Assembly: GCA_017961325.1 (NCBI GenBank)
Contig: JAGCXM010000015.1
Coordinates: forward strand, 135,408-199,407
Reading direction: 5' to 3'
Length of the DNA: 64,000 nucleotides
From: a bacterium
GTDB lineage: Bacteria; UBP6; UBA1177
Below are positions 35,701 to 43,701 of this stretch, one piece after another. The notes under the pieces were generated by a model. It worked only from the letters and a program-made list of their open reading frames with translations, was not told where the DNA came from and made no database searches. How positions within the stretch are numbered: the first letter of the stretch is position 1; each line of letters opens with the position of its first letter. The position numbers and the translations under genes were made by a program.

Positions 35701-35869
35701 CGGCATGGTCCCGATGATGCTTATGAGCGGCGAAGGCTCGGCTATGTTCAGCCCGATGGGAACCGCAGTCGTTTTCGGTCTCACCGTCTCTACACTCATC
35801 ACGCTTATACTTGTCCCCAGCGTTTACTCGCTTGTCGACAGCATTCTTGTTAAACTTCACTTGAGATAA
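32744..35869 (+). CDS. RND-family inner membrane efflux transporter (HAE1 type)
   Basis: This is a proton-driven export pump of 1,041 residues, the normal length. The N-terminus VAVKRPVLVTVIFLMMTLFG is typical, and twelve membrane spans in two blocks flank large periplasmic loops. TM4 reads AVGMVVDNSIVVLDNI, carrying one Asp of the proton-relay pair with Asn beside it, as in many non-AcrB HAE1 pumps. The TM10 region has GIVVNNAIVLIDY, and GGKRLRPILMTAMTTIFGM is the conserved C-terminal motif. It begins 11 bp after the adaptor with GGAGG. Substrates cannot be inferred. Confidence 0.95.
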   Translation: MSIPQVAVKRPVLVTVIFLMMTLFGLYSLTDLPIDLMPDIEIPYISIITIYEGAGSEEVEEKVTKVLESALSSVENLKNLHSKSMENLSTVSCEFEYGVDLAESTNSIRDKINMVRSYLPDNVDDPRIFKIDMSMMPIMFLAITSEEEDIRFQKEIIEDFIQNPIERIPGVGSVALFNAMEKQIIIAADKQKLASLGLSVSDISSVIAAENLSVPGGNMQIGSFDYTLRVPGEYEDIDEVAETIIANTPIGIIRIKDVARVFWGADDTRQFGLNNGKYMVFMMVQKQSGANTVAIADSVRKRIEEMNGRLPKGMKIDIIRDNSEYIMSMVGNLTDSVLTAMICVMLVVVFFLRRIRSSLIVILSIPASMIIAFAFLYGFGYTLNMVSLMSLCLAVGMVVDNSIVVLDNITRYLEQGETKKEAAIKGASEVGSAIIASTLTTIVIFAPLFFVSGIISIFFAQLAGVIILTLTASLMSAMLLTPMVCSKILREAKHDENGNIIVEEKPKRQNIVYRAGEKFLTTAENLYSKIIAVTLRRKKTTIFVSIALFIASLMLVPVVGLDFMPEDDQGSLQIDIELPQGTRIEETLKAAQHIERIIREEIPLEHLTRSYVRGGSNNSGMSQKIEGTNTATIGAKLISTNYRDITVRQYAKKIRARVTTEVAGIEKADFSTGGNGMGMSEKPITIKLLNKSFEKNSEYAAKLQSELLKIPGLTDVTNDADILKPEISIKVDRIRASKVGLKMAQIAMAVRYSFYGQTASVYRDNGQEYDIVVKYQKGDRSNIEQLKEMELKTLNGTVVKLKDVAEITDGLTSLVVNRLNRERMVTVSANLEDDIAVGKIFPQVLQAFKNIDLPADIGVEFGGNMKQQQDTTGDLVALLFLGIILVFLVMAAQFESFIDPFVILFSIPFGISGVLVGLFIMGKSLSMPAFLGMIILVGIVVNNAIVLIDYMKQVKERDSLSTNDALIYAGGKRLRPILMTAMTTIFGMVPMMLMSGEGSAMFSPMGTAVVFGLTVSTLITLILVPSVYSLVDSILVKLHLR

Positions 35870-35946
35870 CCAGCTGAAAAACCTGAAGAATTCGCGGTTT
35901 TAAAGTTAATAGGATATCGTCTTCAGTAGCTTGAAAATTTGAAAAA

Positions 35947-36981
35947 TCAGTAGTAGATTCTTCCTTTTTTACCGAAAATCACACGTGATCCGTCTGCTTT
36001 CGGCAGAAAAACCGCGTTTGAAAGTTCCGATTCCGAGGAAAGAACCGCGCCGTCGCCGGCGATAAGATTCGGTCCCAAAACGATATCGCTGCTTTTTTCA
36101 ATTTCACAGTTGTTCCCGACAACTATCGGCGGATTCTGCTTAATCGGCGGGAAATTGAGTTTTTTGCCCAAAGCAACGAAAACATCGTTGTTTCCGCCGT
36201 TTGCTCCCTGATAATCGTATTTCGTATGATAGTAATCTTTAAAAATATCGATATCGTCAAAGAATTTCAGCGGAAGATTCTGCAGCAGATCGAACGAACA
36301 GTTAAGAAAACCGTCCGGCGTTCCCATATCCCACCATTTTCCTTTGATGTAAAAGGCATTAAGACGTCTGTCGGACTGAACTGCGCGTTTATAGACGTAG
36401 CTTGTGACCGAAACAAAGCAGTTCTTAGGAATAAATTCAAGGAGCTTAGGATTTATAACATGAATTCCGGTAAAAATTGCGTTTCCTTCAGGAATCGTTT
36501 TGTAGCAGGAACCGTTTAAAATTCTGACGATTTTGTCGCCGTCGGCGCGGACTACCGCACGCGGGTCGTTTTGAGATGCAGGAATAACGCCCAAAGTTGC
36601 CAAGGCCTCGGAATGATTGTGGTTTTCAATCATTTTGTCAAGATCGAAATCAAAAATAGTGTCTGAGTTAACCACGATGAAAGGCTCTTTTTTGACAAAG
36701 GGCTCCATAGAGGCGATCGCCCCGCCAGTTCCTAAAATTTCGCTTTCGGGCAGATACTCTATTTTTACGCCGTATTTACTGCCGTTTCCCAGAGCTTTGA
36801 CAATTTTCTCGCCGTGTGAATGAAGATTAATATATATATCTTTTATACCGTAATGCTTTAAAAAATATATATTATATTCAATCGTAGGACGGTTAAGAAC
36901 GGGAATAAGCGGCTTCGGGATCACGTCTGTTATCGGGGCCATGCGCGTTCCGAAACCTGCTGCAAGAATAAGTGCCTTCAC
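35947..36981 (-). CDS. MurU-like sugar-1-phosphate nucleotidyltransferase with a beta-helix tail
   Basis: The N-terminal Rossmann-like domain has the signature MKALILAAGFGTRMAP, then IPKPLIPVLNRPTIEY, VVNSDTIFDF and a WWDMGTPDGFL loop. This resembles MurU and related mannose-1-P/MurNAc-1-P transferases. After ~235 residues it continues with a hexapeptide-like strand region (NPPIVVGNNCEIEKSSDIVLG, broken here at NN) to 344 residues, longer than MurU (~220). Translation starts at GTG, whose GTGA overlaps the stop of the kinase-like gene upstream. An AmgK/MurU-type pair makes UDP-MurNAc from recycled sugar in Pseudomonas. Here the sugar could instead be mannose or another hexose. Confidence 0.8.
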   Translation of the reverse strand: MKALILAAGFGTRMAPITDVIPKPLIPVLNRPTIEYNIYFLKHYGIKDIYINLHSHGEKIVKALGNGSKYGVKIEYLPESEILGTGGAIASMEPFVKKEPFIVVNSDTIFDFDLDKMIENHNHSEALATLGVIPASQNDPRAVVRADGDKIVRILNGSCYKTIPEGNAIFTGIHVINPKLLEFIPKNCFVSVTSYVYKRAVQSDRRLNAFYIKGKWWDMGTPDGFLNCSFDLLQNLPLKFFDDIDIFKDYYHTKYDYQGANGGNNDVFVALGKKLNFPPIKQNPPIVVGNNCEIEKSSDIVLGPNLIAGDGAVLSSESELSNAVFLPKADGSRVIFGKKGRIYY

Positions 36982-38018
36982 TTCGAACTCCCTGTTTCAA
37001 ATTCCGGAATATAAGGTGCTAAAATATTTAGTATTTTTTCATATCCCAACTTCAAAGACGCATCTTTTACATAACCCAGTGTCGGAAGAATGTAAGGAAC
37101 GAACCACTCTTTTCCTTTGACCTGATTGAGATAGACGAACCGGCCTGCATCCTTCATTTTCCGCTGCAGGGTCTGAAGATAGAAAGCATGCTCAAAACTA
37201 TTGAAATTACTAAATAAATTCTGAACAACACAGTTTGAATCCCAGAAATGGCGGACAAGCTTTGAAAGCTCGTCTGCAGAAAGGACGATGTAGGAATCCC
37301 GCAAAAGCGAAACAAGATCGTAAACGACAGGAGCCTTCAGAGCATCCTGGAAATCAATCAGATAGTGTTCACCGTTTTTTATCATTATGTTTTTTGACTG
37401 GAAGTCGCGGTGAGAGAAAAAGTAGGGAAGAGAAGCCAGCTCTTCCGAAATTTCAGTGCAGAATTTTTCGAGTTCCGGCCAGAGATTTTTGTAAGGAATG
37501 TGGTAAACCCTTTTTGCAATCATGTATTCATAAAAATGATAAAACTCCGCCATAAAAAGCTCTTTCGTAAAACTTCTTTTGTCCGCCGGAGTATCGGAAT
37601 CCGTGCGGGTCGAAAGGCGTTGCTGCGTCTCGGTCAAAAGGTCTGCGGCATCTTTTATGCAATCGAACCTGTTTCCGCCGTTTTCGATTGATTTAAAAAG
37701 GGTCAAATCGCCCAAATCTTCAAGAAGCAGCGCCTTCTGTTCGGGAATAACTGCCAGAATTTCCGGAACCTTTATTCCCAGACCGTTCAAAAAATCGCAG
37801 ATTGCAATGAAATCAGCGAAAGAATCACCGCGGCCGAATTCGCCGGGTTTGACGTCGGCGACCTTCATCATGACGACGGTCGTGTCTTCAAAGCTGATTC
37901 TGACATAAGAACGTCCAGAAGCATCGCCGAAAAGCGGAACGGCGGAAAAATCTGGAACTTTTCCGTTTTTGTAAAGACGAAGCAGGGAATAAGCCAAAAA
38001 ATCGGTTTCGTAACTCAT
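36978..38018 (-). CDS. AmgK-like anomeric sugar kinase (aminoglycoside phosphotransferase fold)
   Basis: This 346-residue soluble protein has the APH-type kinase fold. The N-lobe contains FGDASGRSYVRI and VVMMKV. The catalytic loop is FFSHRDFQSKNIMI and the metal-binding segment is YLIDFQDALKAP. The order and the motif DFQDA are characteristic of AmgK, which phosphorylates MurNAc/GlcNAc at the anomeric carbon. It overlaps its neighbours by ATGA and GTGA on both sides, so the three genes form a tight operon with the MurU-like enzyme next in the pathway. Confidence 0.8.
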   Translation of the reverse strand: MSYETDFLAYSLLRLYKNGKVPDFSAVPLFGDASGRSYVRISFEDTTVVMMKVADVKPGEFGRGDSFADFIAICDFLNGLGIKVPEILAVIPEQKALLLEDLGDLTLFKSIENGGNRFDCIKDAADLLTETQQRLSTRTDSDTPADKRSFTKELFMAEFYHFYEYMIAKRVYHIPYKNLWPELEKFCTEISEELASLPYFFSHRDFQSKNIMIKNGEHYLIDFQDALKAPVVYDLVSLLRDSYIVLSADELSKLVRHFWDSNCVVQNLFSNFNSFEHAFYLQTLQRKMKDAGRFVYLNQVKGKEWFVPYILPTLGYVKDASLKLGYEKILNILAPYIPEFETGSSK

Positions 38019-38629
38019 AATTTTATCTCTAACTGATCATAAAGTTCGTAAATTACTGAAAAAAAGTAAGGAAACATAAGCGCCTGGGCAACAACTCCGA
38101 GCGGCATGAAAATCTGGAAAAGCAGAAATGCAAAGGCAAGCGATGCGAAGAAAATGAGCGAAAAAAGGAAAAGCGGAAGCCTGTAACCGTTGCCGGTGCG
38201 GAGACTTTCGACAAGCGCGTCTACGGCAAAGTTCTGTTTCGCCGCCGTTATGAAAAATGAGAACATGAAAACGCTGAAAACCGCTATTGCCGGAATTATT
38301 GCGGCAACGGTTCCCAGAACGAGAGCAGGAAAAAGGAGAATAGAAAGCATAAAACCGTTTTTGAAATGCTTCCAAAGCATTTTCGGTGATGAAAACGTAT
38401 CGTTTTTAAGTCCTCTTGCCGATTGCGTGACGGTATTTGCAAGCAGAACCGCAGTAAAACCTCCTAAAACCAAAGTGACGAGCACTCCAGCCGTGATGCT
38501 GAATTTAAAACAGATCGAAGGAATGGCCAAAACCGCTCCGAAAGCAATGAATTTCAAAAAATCAGATTTGTAACGAATCCAAGCGTGTTCAAAAGCTTCA
38601 ATAAAATCGAACTTTTCTGTTTTCGGCAT
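38015..38629 (-). CDS. Polytopic membrane protein of unknown function
   Basis: This is a 204-residue protein with four or five hydrophobic segments (FIAFGAVLAIPSICF, VLVTLVLGGFTAVLLA, LSILLFPALVLGTVAAIIPA, LFLFSLIFFASLAFAFLLF). It starts with the soluble helix FDFIEAFEHAWIRYKSDF. The layout recalls DUF975-like or glycerophosphodiesterase-membrane-type proteins, without a diagnostic motif. GGAGGG precedes the ATG. Its stop overlaps the kinase start by ATGA, so it is the first gene of this three-gene run. Confidence 0.7.
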   Translation of the reverse strand: MPKTEKFDFIEAFEHAWIRYKSDFLKFIAFGAVLAIPSICFKFSITAGVLVTLVLGGFTAVLLANTVTQSARGLKNDTFSSPKMLWKHFKNGFMLSILLFPALVLGTVAAIIPAIAVFSVFMFSFFITAAKQNFAVDALVESLRTGNGYRLPLFLFSLIFFASLAFAFLLFQIFMPLGVVAQALMFPYFFSVIYELYDQLEIKL

Positions 38630-38755
38630 TTACTCCCTCCGTGCGAAGCGGCATGCATACACAAAACACGTCATTTTAGGTACGCAGAACAAGAATAGCA
38701 AGAAAAAATCCCGCCTTTCAAATGCTAACACCTAAAATTTATTATTTTTTCGGAG

Positions 38756-39703
38756 CTATTTTTCTTCCGAAAGGGGCAGGAATCCCCTGCCGTAAATCTG
38801 GTTGGTATCGAAAACCGAAAGAAAAGCATCCTGGTCGGTATCCTGAATGAAATCCTGCAATGCCGAAAGCTCGCGGCGGCTTAGGGCTGTGTAAATGACT
38901 TTTTTGTCGTCACGACCGTACATTCCCTGGGCAAAAAAGAATGTTCCGCCTCTTCTCAGCCTGTGGAGGATAAAATCACTTATTTCCTCGTGCTTTGACG
39001 AAACGACGAAAACAGCCTTCCTGTTGCTGCCGCCAAGCATTACGGCGTCAAGAACCTTACCGGTGAGATAGATCGTGATGAGCGCATAAATCGCGAGCGA
39101 AAAATCCTTGAATGCTATCACACCGATCGAAACGATTGTCGAATCAATGAAAATAAGGAGCTGCCCGACCGAAATCTTTGTATATTTATTGAGAATTTGG
39201 GCGATTATGTCACTGCCTCCGGTTGATGCCTTAGCCCTGAAAATAAGCGCAAGCCCGACACCGATCAAGAGACCCGAGACAATGCTCGCCAGAAACGGAT
39301 CCTGAACGGGAGACGCAATAAATTCAGCTCCTTCTGCAAGATCCTTCGGACGGAACCATCCGAATTTTTCTATAAGTTTTGACTGGAAATCGATAAAAAA
39401 CGATGTCGCAATCGTGCCGACGAATGTTTTCGCCCCGAATCTCGGTCCGAGAATATAGATTCCGAGAGCGAAAAGCGGAATGTTGAAAATAAGTCCTACC
39501 GTTCCTGTCGGGAATCCGAAAACGTGGTGAATGACTATGGCCGTACCGTAAACGCCGCCTGGAACGATTTTATGCGGGTCTGCGAAAAACGAATAGCCGG
39601 AAGCCATGATTATCGAGCCGAAAATTATAAGAAAATAGGATTTGAACCACCTTGCCGAATAAAGCTTATCGGTAAAAAAGTGTTCTTTCGTCGGAATAGA
39701 CAT
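38756..39703 (-). CDS. YitT/DUF161-family membrane protein with DUF2179 domain
   Basis: The ATG at 39703 is preferred because GTGGAG lies six bases upstream; an in-frame start at 39748 adds a hydrophobic leader without a site. The protein has five or six membrane spans, with the family segment KIVPGGVYGTAIVIHHVFG and GLIFNIPLFALG. The C-terminal ~80 residues form the soluble DUF2179 domain (KHEEISDFILHRLRRGGTFF, VIYTALSRRELSALQDFI). The family's function is not established. It stands alone between two short intergenic gaps. Confidence 0.88.
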   Translation of the reverse strand: MSIPTKEHFFTDKLYSARWFKSYFLIIFGSIIMASGYSFFADPHKIVPGGVYGTAIVIHHVFGFPTGTVGLIFNIPLFALGIYILGPRFGAKTFVGTIATSFFIDFQSKLIEKFGWFRPKDLAEGAEFIASPVQDPFLASIVSGLLIGVGLALIFRAKASTGGSDIIAQILNKYTKISVGQLLIFIDSTIVSIGVIAFKDFSLAIYALITIYLTGKVLDAVMLGGSNRKAVFVVSSKHEEISDFILHRLRRGGTFFFAQGMYGRDDKKVIYTALSRRELSALQDFIQDTDQDAFLSVFDTNQIYGRGFLPLSEEK

Positions 39704-39848
39704 TGAAAACTCCACTAACAAAAAACATACAAATAAAAGCGGCGGCAATATACAAAAAGTTTTCCGACAGTCAAATAATTTAGCTAACTCACTGTAATAA
39801 CGTATCTTTTGTACAAGATTGTTTTAAGATTTTTTTGGAATGAAAAAA

Positions 39849-40433
39849 CTATTGATTATTTTTTCTGCTATTTTCGATTTCCTTAGAAAGTTCGTCAAAG
39901 GCTTTGTCCGCTCTTTCCGCAACAGCTTTTCTGACACTTTCGCTAAGCTGGCTCATACTGCTGACGGTATTTTTGAATTTTTCAAGATCGGCGCACATAA
40001 GGATATAAATCGTTCCTGAATCGGAAATCCAGCTTTCTTTCTGCTCGGTGCCCGAAAGAGTAAGATCAGTGATCTGCTTTGCAACATCGACGATGTGCTG
40101 TTCGTCGTTTGCAGCCTTGCCGAACTCCTCGCCGCCGGTCGTCGTCGACTGATAGTCTTTCAGCATCGACTGAACTTTGAGCTCAAGCATCCTTGCGATT
40201 TCGGTTCTTCCTCTGCCGATTGCGGTGGTACGCATCATCGAAACGTTTCTCGAACCTGCCGCACTTCCTACCCCGCATATCTGTGTAGCCGTACTCGAGC
40301 TGCCGAGAACCCATTTGGGTGCACCTTCAAATTCATTTTTTACAGCATCACCTGTTCCTTTTTTGTCTGCACTTCCGCATGCCATCATCATTGCAACAGC
40401 AAACATCATAACAATTGCGAACAACTTTTTCAT
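39849..40433 (-). CDS. LPP20-like lipoprotein
   Basis: The ATG at 40433 has AAGGAG upstream and gives the lipoprotein signal MKKLFAIVMMFAVAMMMAC. The mature part begins EGAPKWVLG, then has CGVGSA and RTTAIGRGRTEIARMLELKV. Next comes a Gln/Thr/Ser-rich stretch and a strand GTIYILMCADLEKF. This order matches LPP20/LptM-neighbour-type outer membrane lipoproteins first known from Helicobacter. The final ~30 residues are charged and helical. Function in the family is unclear; it is likely an envelope protein. It is monocistronic by spacing. Confidence 0.75.
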   Translation of the reverse strand: MKKLFAIVMMFAVAMMMACGSADKKGTGDAVKNEFEGAPKWVLGSSSTATQICGVGSAAGSRNVSMMRTTAIGRGRTEIARMLELKVQSMLKDYQSTTTGGEEFGKAANDEQHIVDVAKQITDLTLSGTEQKESWISDSGTIYILMCADLEKFKNTVSSMSQLSESVRKAVAERADKAFDELSKEIENSRKNNQ

Positions 40434-40513
40434 GACCAACTCCTTTAAAAAAACAATAAACACAAAAAATTCAATAATTAGCTTAACTTATTTTCTGTCA
40501 AAAATTGCCGCTT

Positions 40514-43500
40514 TTAAAAATTCATACAGTTTTTGTATTCAAGAAAAGGTTCTACCCAGTCCCTGTTCTCAAGACCGTTTTCCTCAAAAAAGTGCAAAAA
40601 TCCTTTCAAAATTGAAAAATCCATAACTATCAAAGCGTTGGAAAAACCTTCTCTTATAAGCTCTTCCCAATCCCCGCCGTTCATCTTTTTGATTTTTCCG
40701 AGTAAGAACATTATTTTCGATTTGAAGTAGGAAATTTTGAATTTTTCAGCATAATTCAGCACTTCTTCAAGAATTTCGGTAGCCTGCGGATAATTTTTGA
40801 GCGTCATGCAGATTTCAGCGAGTTTGCAAGCGCTTCTGATGTAGAGGATATAGATGAATTCGGCAGGCCGCACCCCTTTTCCGTCTGATTTTTTAATTAC
40901 ATCGCGCAGAAGCTTATAGCCCCTGACTGCAAAAGTATTGGCCTCGAGATGCTCCGAATTGGCAATCAAAATATCGGTCGTCTTGTCAATCAGCCGGAAT
41001 TCATCCTCGTAGCATCCGGCGGTATGGAATTTTTTGATGATGTCGGCTACCGCGGAAATGTCTATGTTTTTCTCATCCAGAATAAGGATTTCTGACTTCG
41101 CAAGCATCTCAAGATGATAGTCGAAATGCTGCTTTGCATAGGTCAGCAGCTTTTCCCAGAAAATCTTAGCCCACTGCGGATCGACGATTTTCCAAAGTCT
41201 CGCGTTCTTTATTTCAGGAAGAATTCTGAAGTCGTCTTCTGTGTCATCGGTTTCAAAAGAAGAGATTATAGTCTGATAACTGCGCTGCGAAATCTCGAAA
41301 AATCCCAGTTTTTCCATATAAACAGCTGATGAGAAAAGGAAAGAATTCATTTTTTTATCAACGATTCCGCCGGAATTTATGTAGCTCAGAAGCAGCCAGT
41401 GCTTGTCAATCGAAGGAATTTCGGAATCGGTGGAAATGAGCTTGTTGACGGTATTGCGGTAGAACGCCCGCTCCGGTCTTCCGATTTTTATCGTTTTTTT
41501 CAGTGCCAGCATGATTGCACGCGCCGAAAAACGGACAGAATCGCCTTCCGGAACGAGATAGCCTCTTTTGATAAGTTCGTCGACACATTCGGAACCGGTC
41601 GTCGAAACGAGTGCGAAGAAATTTCTAGGAACAGAATAGAGGTTGAGAAGTGCCAGCTCTTTCAAAGTTGTAAACAAATCGTTCGGAAGCAAGGAAAAGC
41701 GTTTGGCGATAAGTTCATCAATTCCCGAGGGACACTTGAAATCGTCGGGCAGTTTCGCAAAACGCCAGCTGCCTTTCATCTCGAAAATAAGCCCTAAATC
41801 TTTAAGATATTCGGTAAGTTGCATTGCAAAAAGCATATTGCCGCCAGCCTTTTCGCGGAGAAGCTTCTCCATTTCGGCAGGAATTCTGTTTGTTCCCAAA
41901 GTCGCAAGCACTGCATTTGCAAGTTTTTCTTTATCAAAACCCCTGAAATCATAGATATTTTCGGGCAAAGCATCAGCAAGAACCATGGCTTTTTCATCGA
42001 CTGCGCAGATAACAGCCATGGGAGCGCATTCAAAAAGCGACTTCAAATTCGCCAGAAATTTAACCGTTCTCACATTAAGCGAATTGGCGTTGTTGATGAA
42101 CCACAAAACAGGTTTGTTGCGGCTGAGCGAATAAATGACGTAAGCTATCAGATATTCGATATCATGTTTCGGCAGCTTTGCCTTAATCGGAACAAAATTA
42201 AGGCTTATCAAAGCTCTCAGACACTCCTTTTTGTTGTTTGGAAGTGCCTCGCCGAAGATTGAACTGAATTTTTCGGCAACTTCCGCAGGATCGTTCGAGG
42301 TGATTTTCATCAATTTTTTTATAAGATTGATAAAAATCATAAAGTCGAAATCAAAAATATTGGCGTCGCTCACTACAAGATTGAAAGTTTCCGAATCTGA
42401 GTTCCCGTATTTTTCGGCATATTCCTTCATTTTTACGAACAGACGGCTTTTGCCGATTCCGGATTCTCCACGCAGAAAAAAGGCACCGCCTTTGCAAACG
42501 CGCATATTCCGCTCAATTTTCCGGAGCATCGGTATGCAGGATTCTTCAAATTCCGTTGAAACCGTCTCAGAAATAAGCTTGTCAAAAGAGACATCGTAAG
42601 TTTCATTTACGTAATAGGGTTTAAGTTCAAAAACTGGTGCTTCATGCGCTGGAATATTTTTTGCGGCAAAAGCTGCTTCAACAGTCATGTCGTTATTTTC
42701 AGCTTCCTTATCGGAATCCTCAATTATAAGAATTGTTTCTGGTGCAATCTGAATCTGAACTTCCTGACTCTTTTCATGTTCTCCGACAGACTCGATTTCA
42801 AGATCAAATTCTTTGGGCTCACCTGACTGCGGCTCTGCATTTCCGGTATTGCGGGAAAATTCAGCAGATTTCTCTTCACGCTGCGGAACTGTCTGTCCGG
42901 CCGCTTCATTCTTCGGAACATCCTCGGTTATCGACGTAAGCTCTGAGAAAAGCTCGTCAAAATTGAGTTCAGACGGCGCATTAGATTTTTTCGAAGATTT
43001 TCTGGCAACCTCTTTAGGAGCTTCCCATTTCGTAATAAAATCACCTGACGACTTTTCGTTCTCAACAGCCTTCAAAGTGTTTTTGCTGCTGCGCTCCTTT
43101 TGTTTCTTTTTCTGTTTCAGGACCTGACTTTCGAACTGAAGATCAAGTTCCGGCCCGGAATCATTCTGCGAATTGTCATCATCATCTATTTTGATTTCAA
43201 TCGTTGGACGCGGTTTTCTTTCCGGTCCTCCTGCAAGCTGCAGCTTTCCGTCTGAATTTTCCTGCTGTTCGGCCGGTTTGTCGGAATCATCGAAACTGTT
43301 TTTTTCTGAAAGCTGCAGTTTTTTCCCGCCTGCGCTTGCGTTTTCTCCGTCAGACACATCCCCTATGCCGAAATCGATTTCAACAAAACTTTCGGATTTG
43401 GAATCATCTTCGACCTTGCTTTCTACCGTATCAGATGCATCCCGATCCGAACCCTCGTCAAACTCTATCTCCAAATCTCCGTTCTGTTCAGACTGAAAAT

Positions 43501-43684
43501 CCTGCACCATTGACGCAGACGGGACAAGATCTTCCAATTTCCCGCCGCACGACATACAAAATTTTGCGCTTTTTTCATACATTACGCCGCAAACAGGGCA
43601 ACAACGCTCCAGTTTTTTTCCGCACATAATGCAGAATCCTGCTGAGTTGCCTTCATTTGAGTTTGAACAATAAAAACATTTCAT
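40514..43684 (-). CDS. Zinc-ribbon protein with STAND-like P-loop ATPase and helical-repeat C-terminus
   Basis: Two zinc ribbons open the protein (MKCFYCSNSN...FCIMCGKKL and CCPVCGVMY...FCMSCGGKL). An acidic, low-complexity region of ~300 residues follows. From about 375 comes an AAA/STAND-like ATPase. The P-loop is FLRGESGIGKSRLF near residue 403, a Walker B-like region around PVLWFINNANS follows, and ERNM and FDFDFMIFINLIKK flank it. Residues ~700-1056 are helical and TPR-like (KNYPQATEILEEVLNYAEKF). The build resembles large ATPases found with adenylate cyclases or LuxR-type regulators, but no output domain is seen. The ATG at 43684 follows AAGGTG. It lies 17 bp after apbE, at the end of the bamA operon. 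Confidence 0.75.
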   Translation of the reverse strand: MKCFYCSNSNEGNSAGFCIMCGKKLERCCPVCGVMYEKSAKFCMSCGGKLEDLVPSASMVQDFQSEQNGDLEIEFDEGSDRDASDTVESKVEDDSKSESFVEIDFGIGDVSDGENASAGGKKLQLSEKNSFDDSDKPAEQQENSDGKLQLAGGPERKPRPTIEIKIDDDDNSQNDSGPELDLQFESQVLKQKKKQKERSSKNTLKAVENEKSSGDFITKWEAPKEVARKSSKKSNAPSELNFDELFSELTSITEDVPKNEAAGQTVPQREEKSAEFSRNTGNAEPQSGEPKEFDLEIESVGEHEKSQEVQIQIAPETILIIEDSDKEAENNDMTVEAAFAAKNIPAHEAPVFELKPYYVNETYDVSFDKLISETVSTEFEESCIPMLRKIERNMRVCKGGAFFLRGESGIGKSRLFVKMKEYAEKYGNSDSETFNLVVSDANIFDFDFMIFINLIKKLMKITSNDPAEVAEKFSSIFGEALPNNKKECLRALISLNFVPIKAKLPKHDIEYLIAYVIYSLSRNKPVLWFINNANSLNVRTVKFLANLKSLFECAPMAVICAVDEKAMVLADALPENIYDFRGFDKEKLANAVLATLGTNRIPAEMEKLLREKAGGNMLFAMQLTEYLKDLGLIFEMKGSWRFAKLPDDFKCPSGIDELIAKRFSLLPNDLFTTLKELALLNLYSVPRNFFALVSTTGSECVDELIKRGYLVPEGDSVRFSARAIMLALKKTIKIGRPERAFYRNTVNKLISTDSEIPSIDKHWLLLSYINSGGIVDKKMNSFLFSSAVYMEKLGFFEISQRSYQTIISSFETDDTEDDFRILPEIKNARLWKIVDPQWAKIFWEKLLTYAKQHFDYHLEMLAKSEILILDEKNIDISAVADIIKKFHTAGCYEDEFRLIDKTTDILIANSEHLEANTFAVRGYKLLRDVIKKSDGKGVRPAEFIYILYIRSACKLAEICMTLKNYPQATEILEEVLNYAEKFKISYFKSKIMFLLGKIKKMNGGDWEELIREGFSNALIVMDFSILKGFLHFFEENGLENRDWVEPFLEYKNCMNF

Positions 43685-43701
43685 TCGCAATCACCTTCGA
43701 A

